Assembly (NCBI GenBank): GCA_019057385.1
Contig: JAHQJS010000006.1
Location: 579,038 to 643,037 of the forward strand
From: Candidatus Borrarchaeum weybense
GTDB lineage: Archaea; Asgardarchaeota; Sifarchaeia; Borrarchaeales; Borrarchaeaceae
Direction of reading: 5' to 3'
Length of the DNA stretch: 64,000 nt
How positions within the stretch are numbered: position 1 is the first letter of the stretch; the number at the start of each line of letters is the position of its first letter. The notes below the pieces were generated by a model that saw nothing but the letters and a program-made list of their open reading frames with translations, did not search any database and was not told where the DNA came from. Of the stretch, positions 27,109 through 36,205 are shown one piece after another. The position numbers were made by a program, and so were the translations under genes.

Positions 27109-27312
27109 TCAATATTTTTCTCCCGAAAAAGCTATACCGATAAGAGAAATTAAGGCGAGTGCTATACCCATTTGCCAATGATGAATATGAACTCCTGAAA
27201 TGACGAGTGAATATTGGGGATCAAGAACTATCCATTGCAAGAAATATCCTTCGATAAACGCCAGTAATCCAATTATAAACAAAATAATAAAGAAAGCTCG
27301 AAGTTTTCTCAT
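27109..27312 (-). CDS. Small two-TM membrane protein
   Basis: 67 aa with two hydrophobic stretches (about residues 6-27 and 45-62) and an HIHHWQMG motif in the loop before TM2. That histidine cluster is seen in small archaeal membrane proteins and could bind metal. No function is assigned. Confidence 0.55.
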   Translation of the reverse strand: MRKLRAFFIILFIIGLLAFIEGYFLQWIVLDPQYSLVISGVHIHHWQMGIALALISLIGIAFSGEKY

Positions 27313-27519
27313 TTCTTATTCCATCCATTTCCCAAAATGAATTAATTGTAACATAACAGAATGAAGGCAAAATTTTTTGAGTTGCTTATTCACTAAGCTT
27401 CGTTCTATGGGATGATATTGCCACCAAAGTATATTAAGCCTTCTTTCTACAAAATGAAAAAATAAAAAGAAAAAATCCTACTCAATGTGAGTATTCAAAC
27501 AGGATAAGGAAGAATCAAT

Positions 27520-28413
27520 ATGCAAAGAGACAAAGAAGAGTTTAAAAGATGGATTACTGAAGAAATTAAAAGATTTGTAAGGGAAGACCCTGATAATCGA
27601 TTAAATCTTTTAGATGGCTCTTATATCTTTGAAGAACCCTTAATTGGTTTTGTGGCTGGCGATGATCCTATCTTCTATAAATTGAAAGAAGTCATAGGCG
27701 AATTTCATCTTACACCAAAAGAGGCCGTGACAAAAATTGCGGAGAATAAAGGCATTTCAGTTCCTTCTGAAAAAGAAATTGGAGTTATTTCTTATATTCT
27801 TCCGATTTCTAAGAAAACACGAGAAGAAAACGCTAAAATGAAATCAATGCCTGGTGAAAGATGGGCTCATACTCGTTTATTTGGTGAACAATTTAACAAG
27901 AAACTTCAAAGACATTTAGTGGCGTTCTTAGAAGAAGAGGGGTATTTTGCTATTGCTCCCCAACAAGTAGGAGACCTTTTTGAAACAAAAAGAGATGACA
28001 AAGTCGGTTATGCTTCTACATGGTCTCAACGTCATGTAACTTTCGCTGCAGACTTAGGTACCTTCGGTCTTTCAGATGGTTTGATCACGAAAGCTGGCAA
28101 GGCCCATAGATGTGGTAGCGTTGTTGTTAATCAACCATTGGATTCTCCGCAGAGACGCGAAATTAATGAAACCAATTTACATTGGGACTGTTTGTATTAC
28201 CAAAATGAAGGATGCATTGAATGTGTCATGCGATGTCCCGTTGGTGCAATTTCTGAAGAATTTGGACACGACAAAGATTTATGTTTTGAGCATGCTGTAA
28301 AGAAATCTGCTGAATTTGTTAAAGAGAACTACAAGATCGATATTTATGGATGTGGGCTGTGCCAAACAGATGTCCCATGTGAGGAAGAGAGTCCAGTAAA
28401 AGAAGAAGAATAG
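27520..28413 (+). CDS. 4Fe-4S protein related to QueG/epoxyqueuosine reductase-like family
   Basis: 297 aa. The N-terminal half has the helical plan of the QueG/DUF1730-type fold (IGVISYILPISKKTREEN, WAHTRLFGEQFN). The C-terminal third has two clusters of cysteines: C..EGCIECVMRCPVGAI and GCGLCQTDVPCE. These fit two [4Fe-4S] clusters. A redox enzyme or electron carrier is likely; whether cobalamin is bound, as in QueG or reductive dehalogenases, cannot be judged. SD-like AAGGAAG upstream of ATG 27520. Confidence 0.75.
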   Translation: MQRDKEEFKRWITEEIKRFVREDPDNRLNLLDGSYIFEEPLIGFVAGDDPIFYKLKEVIGEFHLTPKEAVTKIAENKGISVPSEKEIGVISYILPISKKTREENAKMKSMPGERWAHTRLFGEQFNKKLQRHLVAFLEEEGYFAIAPQQVGDLFETKRDDKVGYASTWSQRHVTFAADLGTFGLSDGLITKAGKAHRCGSVVVNQPLDSPQRREINETNLHWDCLYYQNEGCIECVMRCPVGAISEEFGHDKDLCFEHAVKKSAEFVKENYKIDIYGCGLCQTDVPCEEESPVKEEE

Positions 28414-28545
28414 TCGAGACACGCTATTCCTTTTCAATCTGCAAAGTTTTTCTTCATTTTTAAGTAAGTTATTTTTATAAATGATTATAATAGTGAATTT
28501 CATTCATTCATTTTGAAATATTTAAACTATAATTGAGGCGATAAA

Positions 28546-29352
28546 ATGTCTGAACGTATTAAAGATTGGCGAATTAAGAACTGGGTTTTTGATGCCAGCA
28601 AACCTTTCGATTTAACAGGTAAAGCCATAATTGTTACTGGCGCAGGTTCTGGCATTGGACGAGCTATCACTCTTGGCATTGATGCAATGGGTGGTAATGT
28701 CGTCTTAGCAGATATTGTCGAAGAAGGCATGGACGAAGTCGCAAAAGAACTCAAGAATGACTATTTGACACTTAAAGTCGATGTAACTAGTGAGGCCGAT
28801 GTAAAAAATATGGTCGAACAAACTTTATCAACTTTTAATAAGATAGATGGTTGTTTTAACGCACCTGCAATTAATTTTAGACTTCCTTTCCTTGAACTCA
28901 GTGCGGATCAATGGACGAAAGTATGGAACGTTAACATTGGAGGAGTTTGCCTGTGTGCTAGAGAAGTTGGAAAAGTTATGGTAAAACAGAAGTACGGAAG
29001 CATGGTCAACATTGCTTCATTCAGAGGATTAGTAGGCGCTAAGGAAGGGCGGCAATCTATTTATTCTGCGAGCAAGGGAGCTGTTGTAATACTCACAAAA
29101 TGCTTAGCCGCCGAATGGGGCGAGTTTAACGTAAGAGTTAATGCTATAGCTCCTGGCATGACTAAGACACCGCTCGTAACGCAGATTCTTAAAGATGACG
29201 ATTGGTATAACGAACTGGCTTCTATGCACGTATTAAATCGATTTGCTGAGCCAGAGGAGATGGTCGGTGCGGCAATCTTTCTAGTTAGTGATGCATCTAC
29301 TTTTATAACCGGTACAACCCTCCTTGTGGATGGCGGACTCACAGCCGTGTAA
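28546..29352 (+). CDS. Short-chain dehydrogenase/reductase
   Basis: 268 aa classical SDR: TGAGSGIGRAI (residues about 28-38) binds NAD(P), the NAG-type motif appears as NAPA, and the catalytic set includes the Ser in NIASF and YSASK (Tyr-X3-Lys). PGMTKTP and GTTLLVDGG close the fold. About 24 N-terminal residues precede the Rossmann core. It sits 200 bp before the ilvB gene on the same strand but is separated by T-rich sequence, so co-transcription is uncertain. Confidence 0.92.
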   Translation: MSERIKDWRIKNWVFDASKPFDLTGKAIIVTGAGSGIGRAITLGIDAMGGNVVLADIVEEGMDEVAKELKNDYLTLKVDVTSEADVKNMVEQTLSTFNKIDGCFNAPAINFRLPFLELSADQWTKVWNVNIGGVCLCAREVGKVMVKQKYGSMVNIASFRGLVGAKEGRQSIYSASKGAVVILTKCLAAEWGEFNVRVNAIAPGMTKTPLVTQILKDDDWYNELASMHVLNRFAEPEEMVGAAIFLVSDASTFITGTTLLVDGGLTAV

Positions 29353-29556
29353 GTCAGTAGTTATACAATCACTTTTTCATTTTTTTATCTCTTTTTTTCC
29401 TATTTTCTTCTAAAGTCTTTATTCATTATCACAAAACTTGTTATGTGTGTCTATACTCAACTTATGGTCAAGATTTGTTGATCATTACATTCTTAAACAA
29501 CAGAACACCACTTATCGTCACATTTCTATTCAAACTATTATTGGAGCGATTAAAAC

Positions 29557-31290
29557 ATGGTTATGATATCAGGAGCTAAAGTATTAGCTGAATCTTTGCG
29601 CCGAGAAGACGTAAAACATCTTTTCGGAATAACGGGTGGAGCTATAATGAATCTACTCCACAAACTATGGGAATACGGCGAAGCTGAAGAAATGCGGATA
29701 ATAACCTGCAGACATGAGCAATGTGCTGCTCATGCAGCAGAAGGTTATGCAGTTGCCAGCGGTGATGTCGGAGTATGCTTCGCCACATCAGGTCCAGGTG
29801 CTACTAATTTAGTAACGGGCATCGCTGATGCATTTCTTGACTCACGGCCTATCGTTGCGATTACTGGTCAAGTACCTACCAACTTGGTTGGCAACGATGC
29901 CTTTCAAGAAGCCGATATTATTGGCTCAACTATGCCAATTACTAAAGCTAATTTTCAATTTCATAGAGTCAAAGATATTCCACTGCTTACTAAGATGGCC
30001 TTCAAAATAGCGAAAACAGGACGTCCAGGACCAGTTCTCTTGGACTTTCCTAAAAATATCCAAATCGGTGAAGAACATGTTGAATTTCCTGAAGGTGAGA
30101 TTGAAATTCCTGGCTACAATCCTACCTTAAAAGGGCATCCACGTCAAATCAAACGGATTGCAAAGGTTTTGAAAAAAGCCGAGCGCCCTATTATAATAGC
30201 TGGAGGTGGAACTATCTCAGCTATGGCAGGTAATGAAGTCTTAGAATTGGCAGAAATGTTAGGAATTCCTATCATAAATACGTTAATGGGAAAGGGAATC
30301 ATTCCAGAGACGCATCCTTTGTCATTAGGGATGGCTGGGATGCATGGACACATGTGCGCAAATAGTGTTATCAATCAGGCTGATCTACTCTTTGCCGTAG
30401 GTATGCGTTTTTCTGATCGAATAACAGGGAAACTCGAACATTTTGCACGAGAGGCAACGATAATCCATTTAGATATTGATTCGGCAGAAATTGGAAAAAA
30501 CGTTGGAGTACATTATCCTATCGTTGGAGATGCAAGAATTGTGCTCCGTCAAATCGTTGAAGAATTAAAGAAACTGGAAGTAACTAAACCGAATGGCTGG
30601 ATGCAGAAAATAAAACAACTCAAAGACAGATGTCAGTGCAACATACCACTAACTGACATTCAGCCTATCAAGCCGCAACAAGTTATGAGGCTCTTAAGGG
30701 AACATATCGATAGCAAAACGATTGTGACAACGGGTGTTGGACGAAACCAAATGTGGGCTGCACATTATTTACGTGTCGGTCCAAGAAAGTTTATTACGTC
30801 TGGAGGACTTGGAACGATGGGTTTTGGATTTCCTGCGGCTATCGGCGCAAGAGCGGCAAAACCAGATCATTGGGTCGTTGATGTCGATGGTGATGGCTCA
30901 TTCTTAATGACACAGCAAGAACTCGCTACAAGCGTAATAGAAGACATCCCTGTCACAGTAATAATTTTAAATGACCAAGTACTGGGCATGGTGAGACAGT
31001 GGCAGAATTTATTCTTCGAAGAACGTTATGCTGTAACAGATCTCGGGCCGAAAGGATTTAAGAAAAGAGTTCCTGATTTTGCAAAACTGGCAGAAGCATT
31101 CGGAGCAAACGGGATTTTAGTAGAGCGTGTTTCAGAAATAGGACCTGCGATTAAAGAGGCCAAAGAGTCTGATGTAACAACAGTGATTGATGTACAAATT
31201 GATCGAAATGAGAACATTTATCCGCATCTGCCATCAGGTGCAAAATTAGAAGAAATAATACCATGTCCATCTTGGACGGAGGCGGAATGA
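29557..31290 (+). CDS. ilvB: Acetohydroxyacid synthase large subunit (set 1)
   Basis: 577 aa, ThDP enzyme condensing pyruvate with pyruvate or 2-ketobutyrate at the start of Val/Leu/Ile synthesis. It has the catalytic Glu in CRHEQCAAHAAEGYA, the central FAD domain and the C-terminal ThDP motif GDGSFLMTQQE...ILND. ATG 29557 (a second in-frame ATG is at 29563) follows GGAGCG. It overlaps the regulatory subunit gene almost directly (TGA at 31288, ATG at 31292). It differs clearly from the second copy at 32786-34525. Confidence 0.93.
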   Translation: MVMISGAKVLAESLRREDVKHLFGITGGAIMNLLHKLWEYGEAEEMRIITCRHEQCAAHAAEGYAVASGDVGVCFATSGPGATNLVTGIADAFLDSRPIVAITGQVPTNLVGNDAFQEADIIGSTMPITKANFQFHRVKDIPLLTKMAFKIAKTGRPGPVLLDFPKNIQIGEEHVEFPEGEIEIPGYNPTLKGHPRQIKRIAKVLKKAERPIIIAGGGTISAMAGNEVLELAEMLGIPIINTLMGKGIIPETHPLSLGMAGMHGHMCANSVINQADLLFAVGMRFSDRITGKLEHFAREATIIHLDIDSAEIGKNVGVHYPIVGDARIVLRQIVEELKKLEVTKPNGWMQKIKQLKDRCQCNIPLTDIQPIKPQQVMRLLREHIDSKTIVTTGVGRNQMWAAHYLRVGPRKFITSGGLGTMGFGFPAAIGARAAKPDHWVVDVDGDGSFLMTQQELATSVIEDIPVTVIILNDQVLGMVRQWQNLFFEERYAVTDLGPKGFKKRVPDFAKLAEAFGANGILVERVSEIGPAIKEAKESDVTTVIDVQIDRNENIYPHLPSGAKLEEIIPCPSWTEAE

Positions 31291-31291
31291 T

Positions 31292-31864
31292 ATGGTACGT
31301 ATAAATTCTGGAAACGGCAAAGAAAACGGAACAGTAGGCTCTCATATTATAACCTTTCTGGTAGAAGACAGACCTGGAGTGTTTGCTAAAGTTACTGGCT
31401 TGATCAGACGTAGAAATTTTAACATTGCGAAGATCACTGTGGGCCCAACACACATTGAGAAAGTTACTCGAATGACTTTTCTTATCAATGCAGATGAAGC
31501 AACCCTTGAACAGGTCGTGAAGCAGTTAAATAAGATGGTTGAAGTCTTACGCATTACTGAGCTTAAACCAAAAGATTGTGTGATCCGCGAGCTCGCTTTA
31601 ATAAAGATCAATACAAGTGATCAACAAGAACGAAATGAAGCTATGCAATTCGTAAATATCTTTAGGGGCAATGTGCTGGATGTAAGCCCCACTTCCTTGA
31701 CGGTTGAGGTTACAGGAGACAGTCAGAAAATCGATGCTTTTTTAGAATTGACCAAGCGATTTGGCATTATTGAAGTCGCACGTACTGGCATTACTGCCTT
31801 ATCTAGGGGTTCTGATCCACGCCCCCGTGGGGTTGATAGCTTGACTTTGCTAGACTACGAATAA
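31292..31864 (+). CDS. ilvN: Acetohydroxyacid synthase small subunit (set 1)
   Basis: 190 aa. ACT domain at about residues 14-90 (HIITFLVEDRPGVFAKVTGLI), then the ALS_ss_C domain. It binds valine and regulates the large subunit encoded one base upstream. A ~14-residue N-terminal and ~20-residue C-terminal extension make it longer than the paralogue at 32274. SD GGAGGCGG lies in the end of the upstream gene. Confidence 0.92.
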   Translation: MVRINSGNGKENGTVGSHIITFLVEDRPGVFAKVTGLIRRRNFNIAKITVGPTHIEKVTRMTFLINADEATLEQVVKQLNKMVEVLRITELKPKDCVIRELALIKINTSDQQERNEAMQFVNIFRGNVLDVSPTSLTVEVTGDSQKIDAFLELTKRFGIIEVARTGITALSRGSDPRPRGVDSLTLLDYE

Positions 31865-32025
31865 TACGATCATTATTCAATTTTCTTTTATTTTTGTTAC
31901 TTTTTTTAAAATAAATTATTAAAACAACAAATTAAACAATAAGCTTACCTGAAATAGCCTCTTTTAAACTTGAAGTATAAAGAAAGTAAAAGAGGGAAAT
32001 CCGCAAATAAAAAATTGTCAATTGG

Positions 32026-32274
32026 TTAGCTAAGTAGCAAGAGTAGCTTTTCTGATGTAAGTTCGTCAACCCTGCCAAAAGTTGACAATACACTCTTGAG
32101 CGAATTCACCTTTTCTTCTTCCGTAGAAAAAGAAAAAGTCACTGTAGAGGAGTCTGGATGTGCCGAAAGTTCCATTCTTTCAAGGTTTACATCATTCTGC
32201 TGAAAGACTGATAGCATCTCTTGAAGCGCTGTAAGATCTCTTCTTCGGGTCGTTACATGAAATGTATAATTCAT
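32026..32274 (-). CDS. Short ACT-domain protein (IlvM-like)
   Basis: 82 aa, a single ACT-like fold (YTFHVTTRRRDLTALQEMLSVFQQNDVNLERMELSAH) similar in size and plan to IlvM, the small subunit of enteric AHAS II. The start overlaps the stop of the upstream small-subunit gene (TAATG). Set 2 therefore has two regulatory proteins, one of normal length and one short. Confidence 0.72.
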   Translation of the reverse strand: MNYTFHVTTRRRDLTALQEMLSVFQQNDVNLERMELSAHPDSSTVTFSFSTEEEKVNSLKSVLSTFGRVDELTSEKLLLLLS

Positions 32275-32774
32275 TAATACTTCACCTCACCCATTCTCTC
32301 TATTGCTAATGCACCAGAGCGTACAAGTTGTGTAACTCCGAAAGTTTCCATTACGTCAATGAAGCTACTGACTTTCTTTGGGCCTCCTGTAACCTCAACT
32401 GCCAATCCATTTTTGACTGCTTCAACAACCTTTGCTCCATAGACATTGACAAAGTTCAATATATCTGCCCTTTCCTCAGGACTCTTGGCTTGTACTTTCA
32501 TTAAGGCGATTTCTCTGAGGAGGGTGGTTTCTTTATCAAGTTCTTCTATCCATTTGACCTCTTGAAGTTTGTCTAATTGCCTTACAACTTGGTTTGCTGT
32601 ATTATCGTCTCCCCAGAACGTGATGGTTATTCTCGTGATGCCTTCAGTTTCTGTCGCTCCTGCGGTGATCGTGTGGATGTTAAAATTCCTTCTACTGATC
32701 AGACTTGAGATTCTTTGCAACACACCTGGTTGATCTAATACCTTTAATGATATCACATGAAGACCATTTGTCAT
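32274..32774 (-). CDS. ilvN: Acetohydroxyacid synthase small subunit (set 2)
   Basis: 166 aa, N-terminal ACT (HVISLKVLDQPGVLQRISSLISRRN) and C-terminal ALS_ss_C domain. It lies 11 bp downstream of its large subunit and overlaps the short ACT gene. The operon order is ilvB-ilvN-short ACT. SD GGTGATG before the ATG. Confidence 0.92.
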   Translation of the reverse strand: MTNGLHVISLKVLDQPGVLQRISSLISRRNFNIHTITAGATETEGITRITITFWGDDNTANQVVRQLDKLQEVKWIEELDKETTLLREIALMKVQAKSPEERADILNFVNVYGAKVVEAVKNGLAVEVTGGPKKVSSFIDVMETFGVTQLVRSGALAIERMGEVKY

Positions 32775-32785
32775 TTACATCACCT

Positions 32786-34525
32786 CTATCCACATCTCTC
32801 CACTAATTCGGGGGGACACCGTCCACCTATCATTTCATTAAGTCCTTTTGGCGGTGGTACCATCGGTAAGATATCCTCTTCTGGATCTATCTTGATGTCA
32901 ACCACATAAGGTACTCCCTCTTTTATTGCCCTTTCAAGTGCTTCCCTTATCTCGCCAGGGCGCACAACGACTTCACCTTTTGCTCCGAAAGCTTCTGCCA
33001 ACTTAACAAAATCTGGAACTTGGCCTAAATTCGTTGCAGAGTAGCGTGCTCCAAAGAACAATTTTTGCCATTGTTTCACCATTCCAAGCCATCTATTATT
33101 CAAAAGTGCTATTACAACGGGTATTTCATTTTCAACTGCAGTTGCGAACTCTTGACACACCATCATAAGCGATCCATCTCCTGCTACATCAATGACTGGT
33201 GCATCTGGTTGTCCTGAAACTTGCATGGCTACCTTTGCACCGATAGCGGCAGGAAATCCAAAGCCCATCGTCCCTAGTCCGCCCGATGTTAGAAAACTCC
33301 GAGCATGTGTACTCTTTAAGAAATGTCCCGCAAAAATCTGATTCTGGCCTACCTCCGTTGTAACTACATGGCGTTTGTAATTTGACAAAACTTTACTGAG
33401 TTCCCTCATCACTCTTTGAGGTTTTATAGGCACATCTTCAAATTCTAGATTGCAGTCACACAATTCTTTCAGTTCTTTCACTTTATTGCTCCATTCTAAC
33501 TTCTTACCATTCATTTCTACATTGGAAACCTGATTTAACATTTCTGTCAGCACTTTTTTCGCGTCGCCTAGAATATACATATCCACCGGCAGATTCTTTT
33601 CAATTTCTGCAAAGTCTATATCAACGTGAATTATCTGTGTTTTACTCCATACAGACTGTTGCCATGCTGTCACACGGTCACTAAATCGGCATCCAACCGC
33701 CAACAAAACATCGCTATTTATTAGCGGGAAGTTTGCTGTTCTTCGACCATGGAAGCCTGCCATTCCCATTGCAAGCGGATGTGTCTCTGGAATCACTCCT
33801 TTCGCCACGAGTGTCGTTGATACTGGAGCCATGAGGAGTTCAGCCAACTGAACTAATTCATTCCATGCACCAGACATGAGCACTCCTCCTCCTGCAAGAA
33901 TAGCTGGTCGTTCTGCTTGAAGCAACATCTTGACAGCTTCTTTTACTTTCGTCTTGTCCAAGCTATTATTGTTCGCCTTCACGTTTACTGTCATGTTAGG
34001 GTCGAATTCGACTTCCTTTTGTTGCACATCTCTTGGGAGATCTATAAATACGGGTCCTGGACGTCCTGTTTGAGCAATTGCAAGGGCTTCTTTCATTACA
34101 TAAGGGAGTTTATTGACATCTGTGACCTTATAGTTATGCTTTGTAACATTTAAGGTGAGTCCAAACATATCGGCTTCTTGAAACGCATCGGTTCCCATCA
34201 TGGAAGTAGGAACTTGGCCTGAAACATAAAGACACGCTGAACTATCTAGAAATGCAGTGGCCATGCCCGTAAGAAGGTTCGTTCCTCCGGGACCACTCGT
34301 CGAGAATCCGATTCCTACTTCTCCTAATGCTCGATAGTATCCGTCCGCTGCGTGGGCAACACCTTGCTCATGTCGGCATAAAACATGCCTCACGTTGCCA
34401 GCATCAACCGCTGATAAAACTTCATCATAAAGTTCCATTACAGCTCCACCAGGAAACCCGAAAATAGCTTTTACACCATCGCTTTTTAAAGCTTCAAGAA
34501 CTACTTTAGCACCTCTAATTTTCAT
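32786..34525 (-). CDS. ilvB: Acetohydroxyacid synthase large subunit (set 2)
   Basis: 579 aa. Complete ThDP enzyme: catalytic Glu in CRHEQGVAHAADGYY, FAD region, and GDGSLMMVCQEFATAV...LLNN for ThDP-Mg. Start ATG 34525 has AAAGGAGG upstream. It faces set 1 across a short gap. The genome therefore keeps two non-identical AHAS enzymes side by side, perhaps one anabolic and feedback-regulated and one with another pyruvate role (inference). Confidence 0.93.
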   Translation of the reverse strand: MKIRGAKVVLEALKSDGVKAIFGFPGGAVMELYDEVLSAVDAGNVRHVLCRHEQGVAHAADGYYRALGEVGIGFSTSGPGGTNLLTGMATAFLDSSACLYVSGQVPTSMMGTDAFQEADMFGLTLNVTKHNYKVTDVNKLPYVMKEALAIAQTGRPGPVFIDLPRDVQQKEVEFDPNMTVNVKANNNSLDKTKVKEAVKMLLQAERPAILAGGGVLMSGAWNELVQLAELLMAPVSTTLVAKGVIPETHPLAMGMAGFHGRRTANFPLINSDVLLAVGCRFSDRVTAWQQSVWSKTQIIHVDIDFAEIEKNLPVDMYILGDAKKVLTEMLNQVSNVEMNGKKLEWSNKVKELKELCDCNLEFEDVPIKPQRVMRELSKVLSNYKRHVVTTEVGQNQIFAGHFLKSTHARSFLTSGGLGTMGFGFPAAIGAKVAMQVSGQPDAPVIDVAGDGSLMMVCQEFATAVENEIPVVIALLNNRWLGMVKQWQKLFFGARYSATNLGQVPDFVKLAEAFGAKGEVVVRPGEIREALERAIKEGVPYVVDIKIDPEEDILPMVPPPKGLNEMIGGRCPPELVERCG

Positions 34526-34726
34526 TAAAATTCCTCCTTTTAGAATCTAGTTTGTATATTTCCCTACTATTGACTGAAAACAAAACATTGTTGTCATTAA
34601 AAGCATTAAATTGTCTTAAAATGACTAAACTAATTTTATTAGAAAAATAGCTTTTATGCTTACCAAATGGAATATAATCTTGTTTCAAGAACAAGTCTAT
34701 AGCTGGGAATAATTTTCTAGGTAGGT

Positions 34727-34836
34727 AACCCCCAAAATCCAAAAAGAATAATGTTTTGTTGCAAAGGCCTGTGTAACTAACAGATTTGATGATACCTCCA
34801 GTTCATCTGCGGACCTCCGGTAACTTTTAGGGGGTT
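34727..34836. promoter_or_regulatory. Long-range stem with inner hairpin upstream of ilvC
   Basis: AACCCCCAAAA (from 34727) can pair with TTTTAGGGGGTT (34825-34836) with one bulge. The enclosed ~95 nt contain GATGA/TCATC (about 34785-34805) and two CCTCC boxes. Because a good ilvC TATA box lies downstream, this would not be in the ilvC leader unless there is a second upstream promoter. Role unknown. Confidence 0.35.
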
Positions 34837-34934
34837 GAATTTGTACGCTTACTTTATACTAATCTTTTATAAGTCTTTGTTTTCAATCCGATCTTTTCAA
34901 AAATAAGTATGATGGTTAACAAAGCTTGACCTTA

Positions 34935-34946
34935 ACTTATAAAAGC
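34935..34946 (+). promoter_or_regulatory. ilvC promoter (TATA box)
   Basis: CTTATAAAAGCG lies about 50 bp before the ilvC start, giving a leader of roughly 25 nt that ends in GGAGG. Confidence 0.55.
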
Positions 34947-34995
34947 GCATTCGTGTATTCGTCGAAAAAAAAGTAACAGCTTTGGAGGATTAAAT

Positions 34996-35973
34996 GTGGT
35001 AAAGATATATCATGAAAACGATGCGGATCTATCACTCCTAGATGGTAAAACGATTGCAATAATCGGTTATGGATTACAAGGGTCGGCGCAGGCAATGTGC
35101 ATGAAAGATACTGGCGTAAATGTCATAATTGGTGCACGTCCTAATGGTCCATCTTGGAATAAAGCAAGAGAATATGGTTTTGAAGTTTATGAAATCCCAG
35201 AGGCTTCAAAACGTGCCGAGATTATCTATCTTTTAGTACCCGATGAACATCACGAAAAAGTCTATAAAGAACAAATTGAACCTTACATGGAAAAATGTGA
35301 AGTATTTTGCGTTTCCCATGCATTCAGTATTGTCTTTGGGCAAGTAGTACCACCAGATAACGTAGATATAATCATGGTTGCCCCTAAAGCGCCAGGAAAG
35401 ATCGAACGTCGTCTTTATTGCGAAGGTTTCGGTGCACCTGCTCTTATCGCTGTTGAACAGGATGTAAGTAGAAAGGCAAAAGATATCGCACTTGCAATGT
35501 GCAAAGCAAATGGTTTTACACGTGCTGGAGTAATAGAGACAAAATTCTATGATGAAGTAACCAGTGATCTTTTCGGTGAGCAAGCGGTACTTTGTGGAGG
35601 TCTACACGAGCTTATTAAAACAGGTTTCGACTTGTTGGTTGAAAATGGATATGATCCAGTTCTCGCATATTTTGAATGTCTAAATGAATGTAAACTAATT
35701 ATGGATCTAATTTACGAGGGCGGTATTGAAGGAATGTGGAACAACGTTTCCAACACGGCAGAATACGGTGGCAGAACTAGAGGTGAAAGTGTAATAAATA
35801 AAGCAGCGATGGAAAAAATCCTAAAAGACGTTCAAAGCGGAAAATTTGCTCAAGAATGGATTTCAGAATACAAGGCGAATGCACCATCTCTTAAGGTTCA
35901 ACGAATTACTGGTGCTAAAGAAAACATAGAAGAAGTTGGAAAAGAAGTTAGAAAACTCTTTGAAAAGAAATAA
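34996..35973 (+). CDS. ilvC: Ketol-acid reductoisomerase, class I
   Basis: 325 aa. N-terminal Rossmann domain (IIGYGLQGSAQAMCMKDTG) and the KARI C-domain with the Mg-binding acidic residues in DLFGEQAVLCGG and the final helical NTAEYGGRTRG. It converts acetolactate to dihydroxyisovalerate, the step after AHAS, which fits its position beside both ilvBN sets. The start is GTG 34996 (the ATG at 34994 runs into a stop), seven bases after GGAGG. T-rich terminator follows. Confidence 0.95.
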   Translation: MVKIYHENDADLSLLDGKTIAIIGYGLQGSAQAMCMKDTGVNVIIGARPNGPSWNKAREYGFEVYEIPEASKRAEIIYLLVPDEHHEKVYKEQIEPYMEKCEVFCVSHAFSIVFGQVVPPDNVDIIMVAPKAPGKIERRLYCEGFGAPALIAVEQDVSRKAKDIALAMCKANGFTRAGVIETKFYDEVTSDLFGEQAVLCGGLHELIKTGFDLLVENGYDPVLAYFECLNECKLIMDLIYEGGIEGMWNNVSNTAEYGGRTRGESVINKAAMEKILKDVQSGKFAQEWISEYKANAPSLKVQRITGAKENIEEVGKEVRKLFEKK

Positions 35974-35974
35974 A

Positions 35975-35992
35975 TAACCCCCTCTTTTTTTA
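35975..35992 (+). terminator. Poly-T terminator after ilvC
   Basis: A C-run followed by a seven-T run begins directly after the ilvC stop codon, typical of archaeal intrinsic termination. Confidence 0.5.
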
Positions 35993-36205
35993 TACTTCTT
36001 TGCACTTTCATGCCGTAATAGGTAAAAAACTTTCTTTTTATGTATGTATTTGAGAGATTCGCATTTTTATTACTTAAAAGTCTAAAAGACTTTTATAGAA
36101 GTTCTGTTACAATTTTTATGAAATGGGACTATTTGAGGGGGCTTCAGTTACTATACAAGGGGTATTTATTGGCATTTTTATTTATTCATAGGAGGGGTAT
36201 CAGTG

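Larger units (their letters stand above)
34526..34995. other. 470-bp intergenic region between ilvB and ilvC
   Basis: No gene is supported. Contents: promoter sequence for the minus-strand ilvB operon, a long-range stem (34727-34836) and the ilvC promoter (34935-34946). Confidence 0.6.

Noticed and set aside
34515..34742. Open frame upstream of ilvB on the minus strand
   Set aside because: It overlaps the ilvB SD and start region and lies in AT-rich promoter sequence; no recognisable protein.
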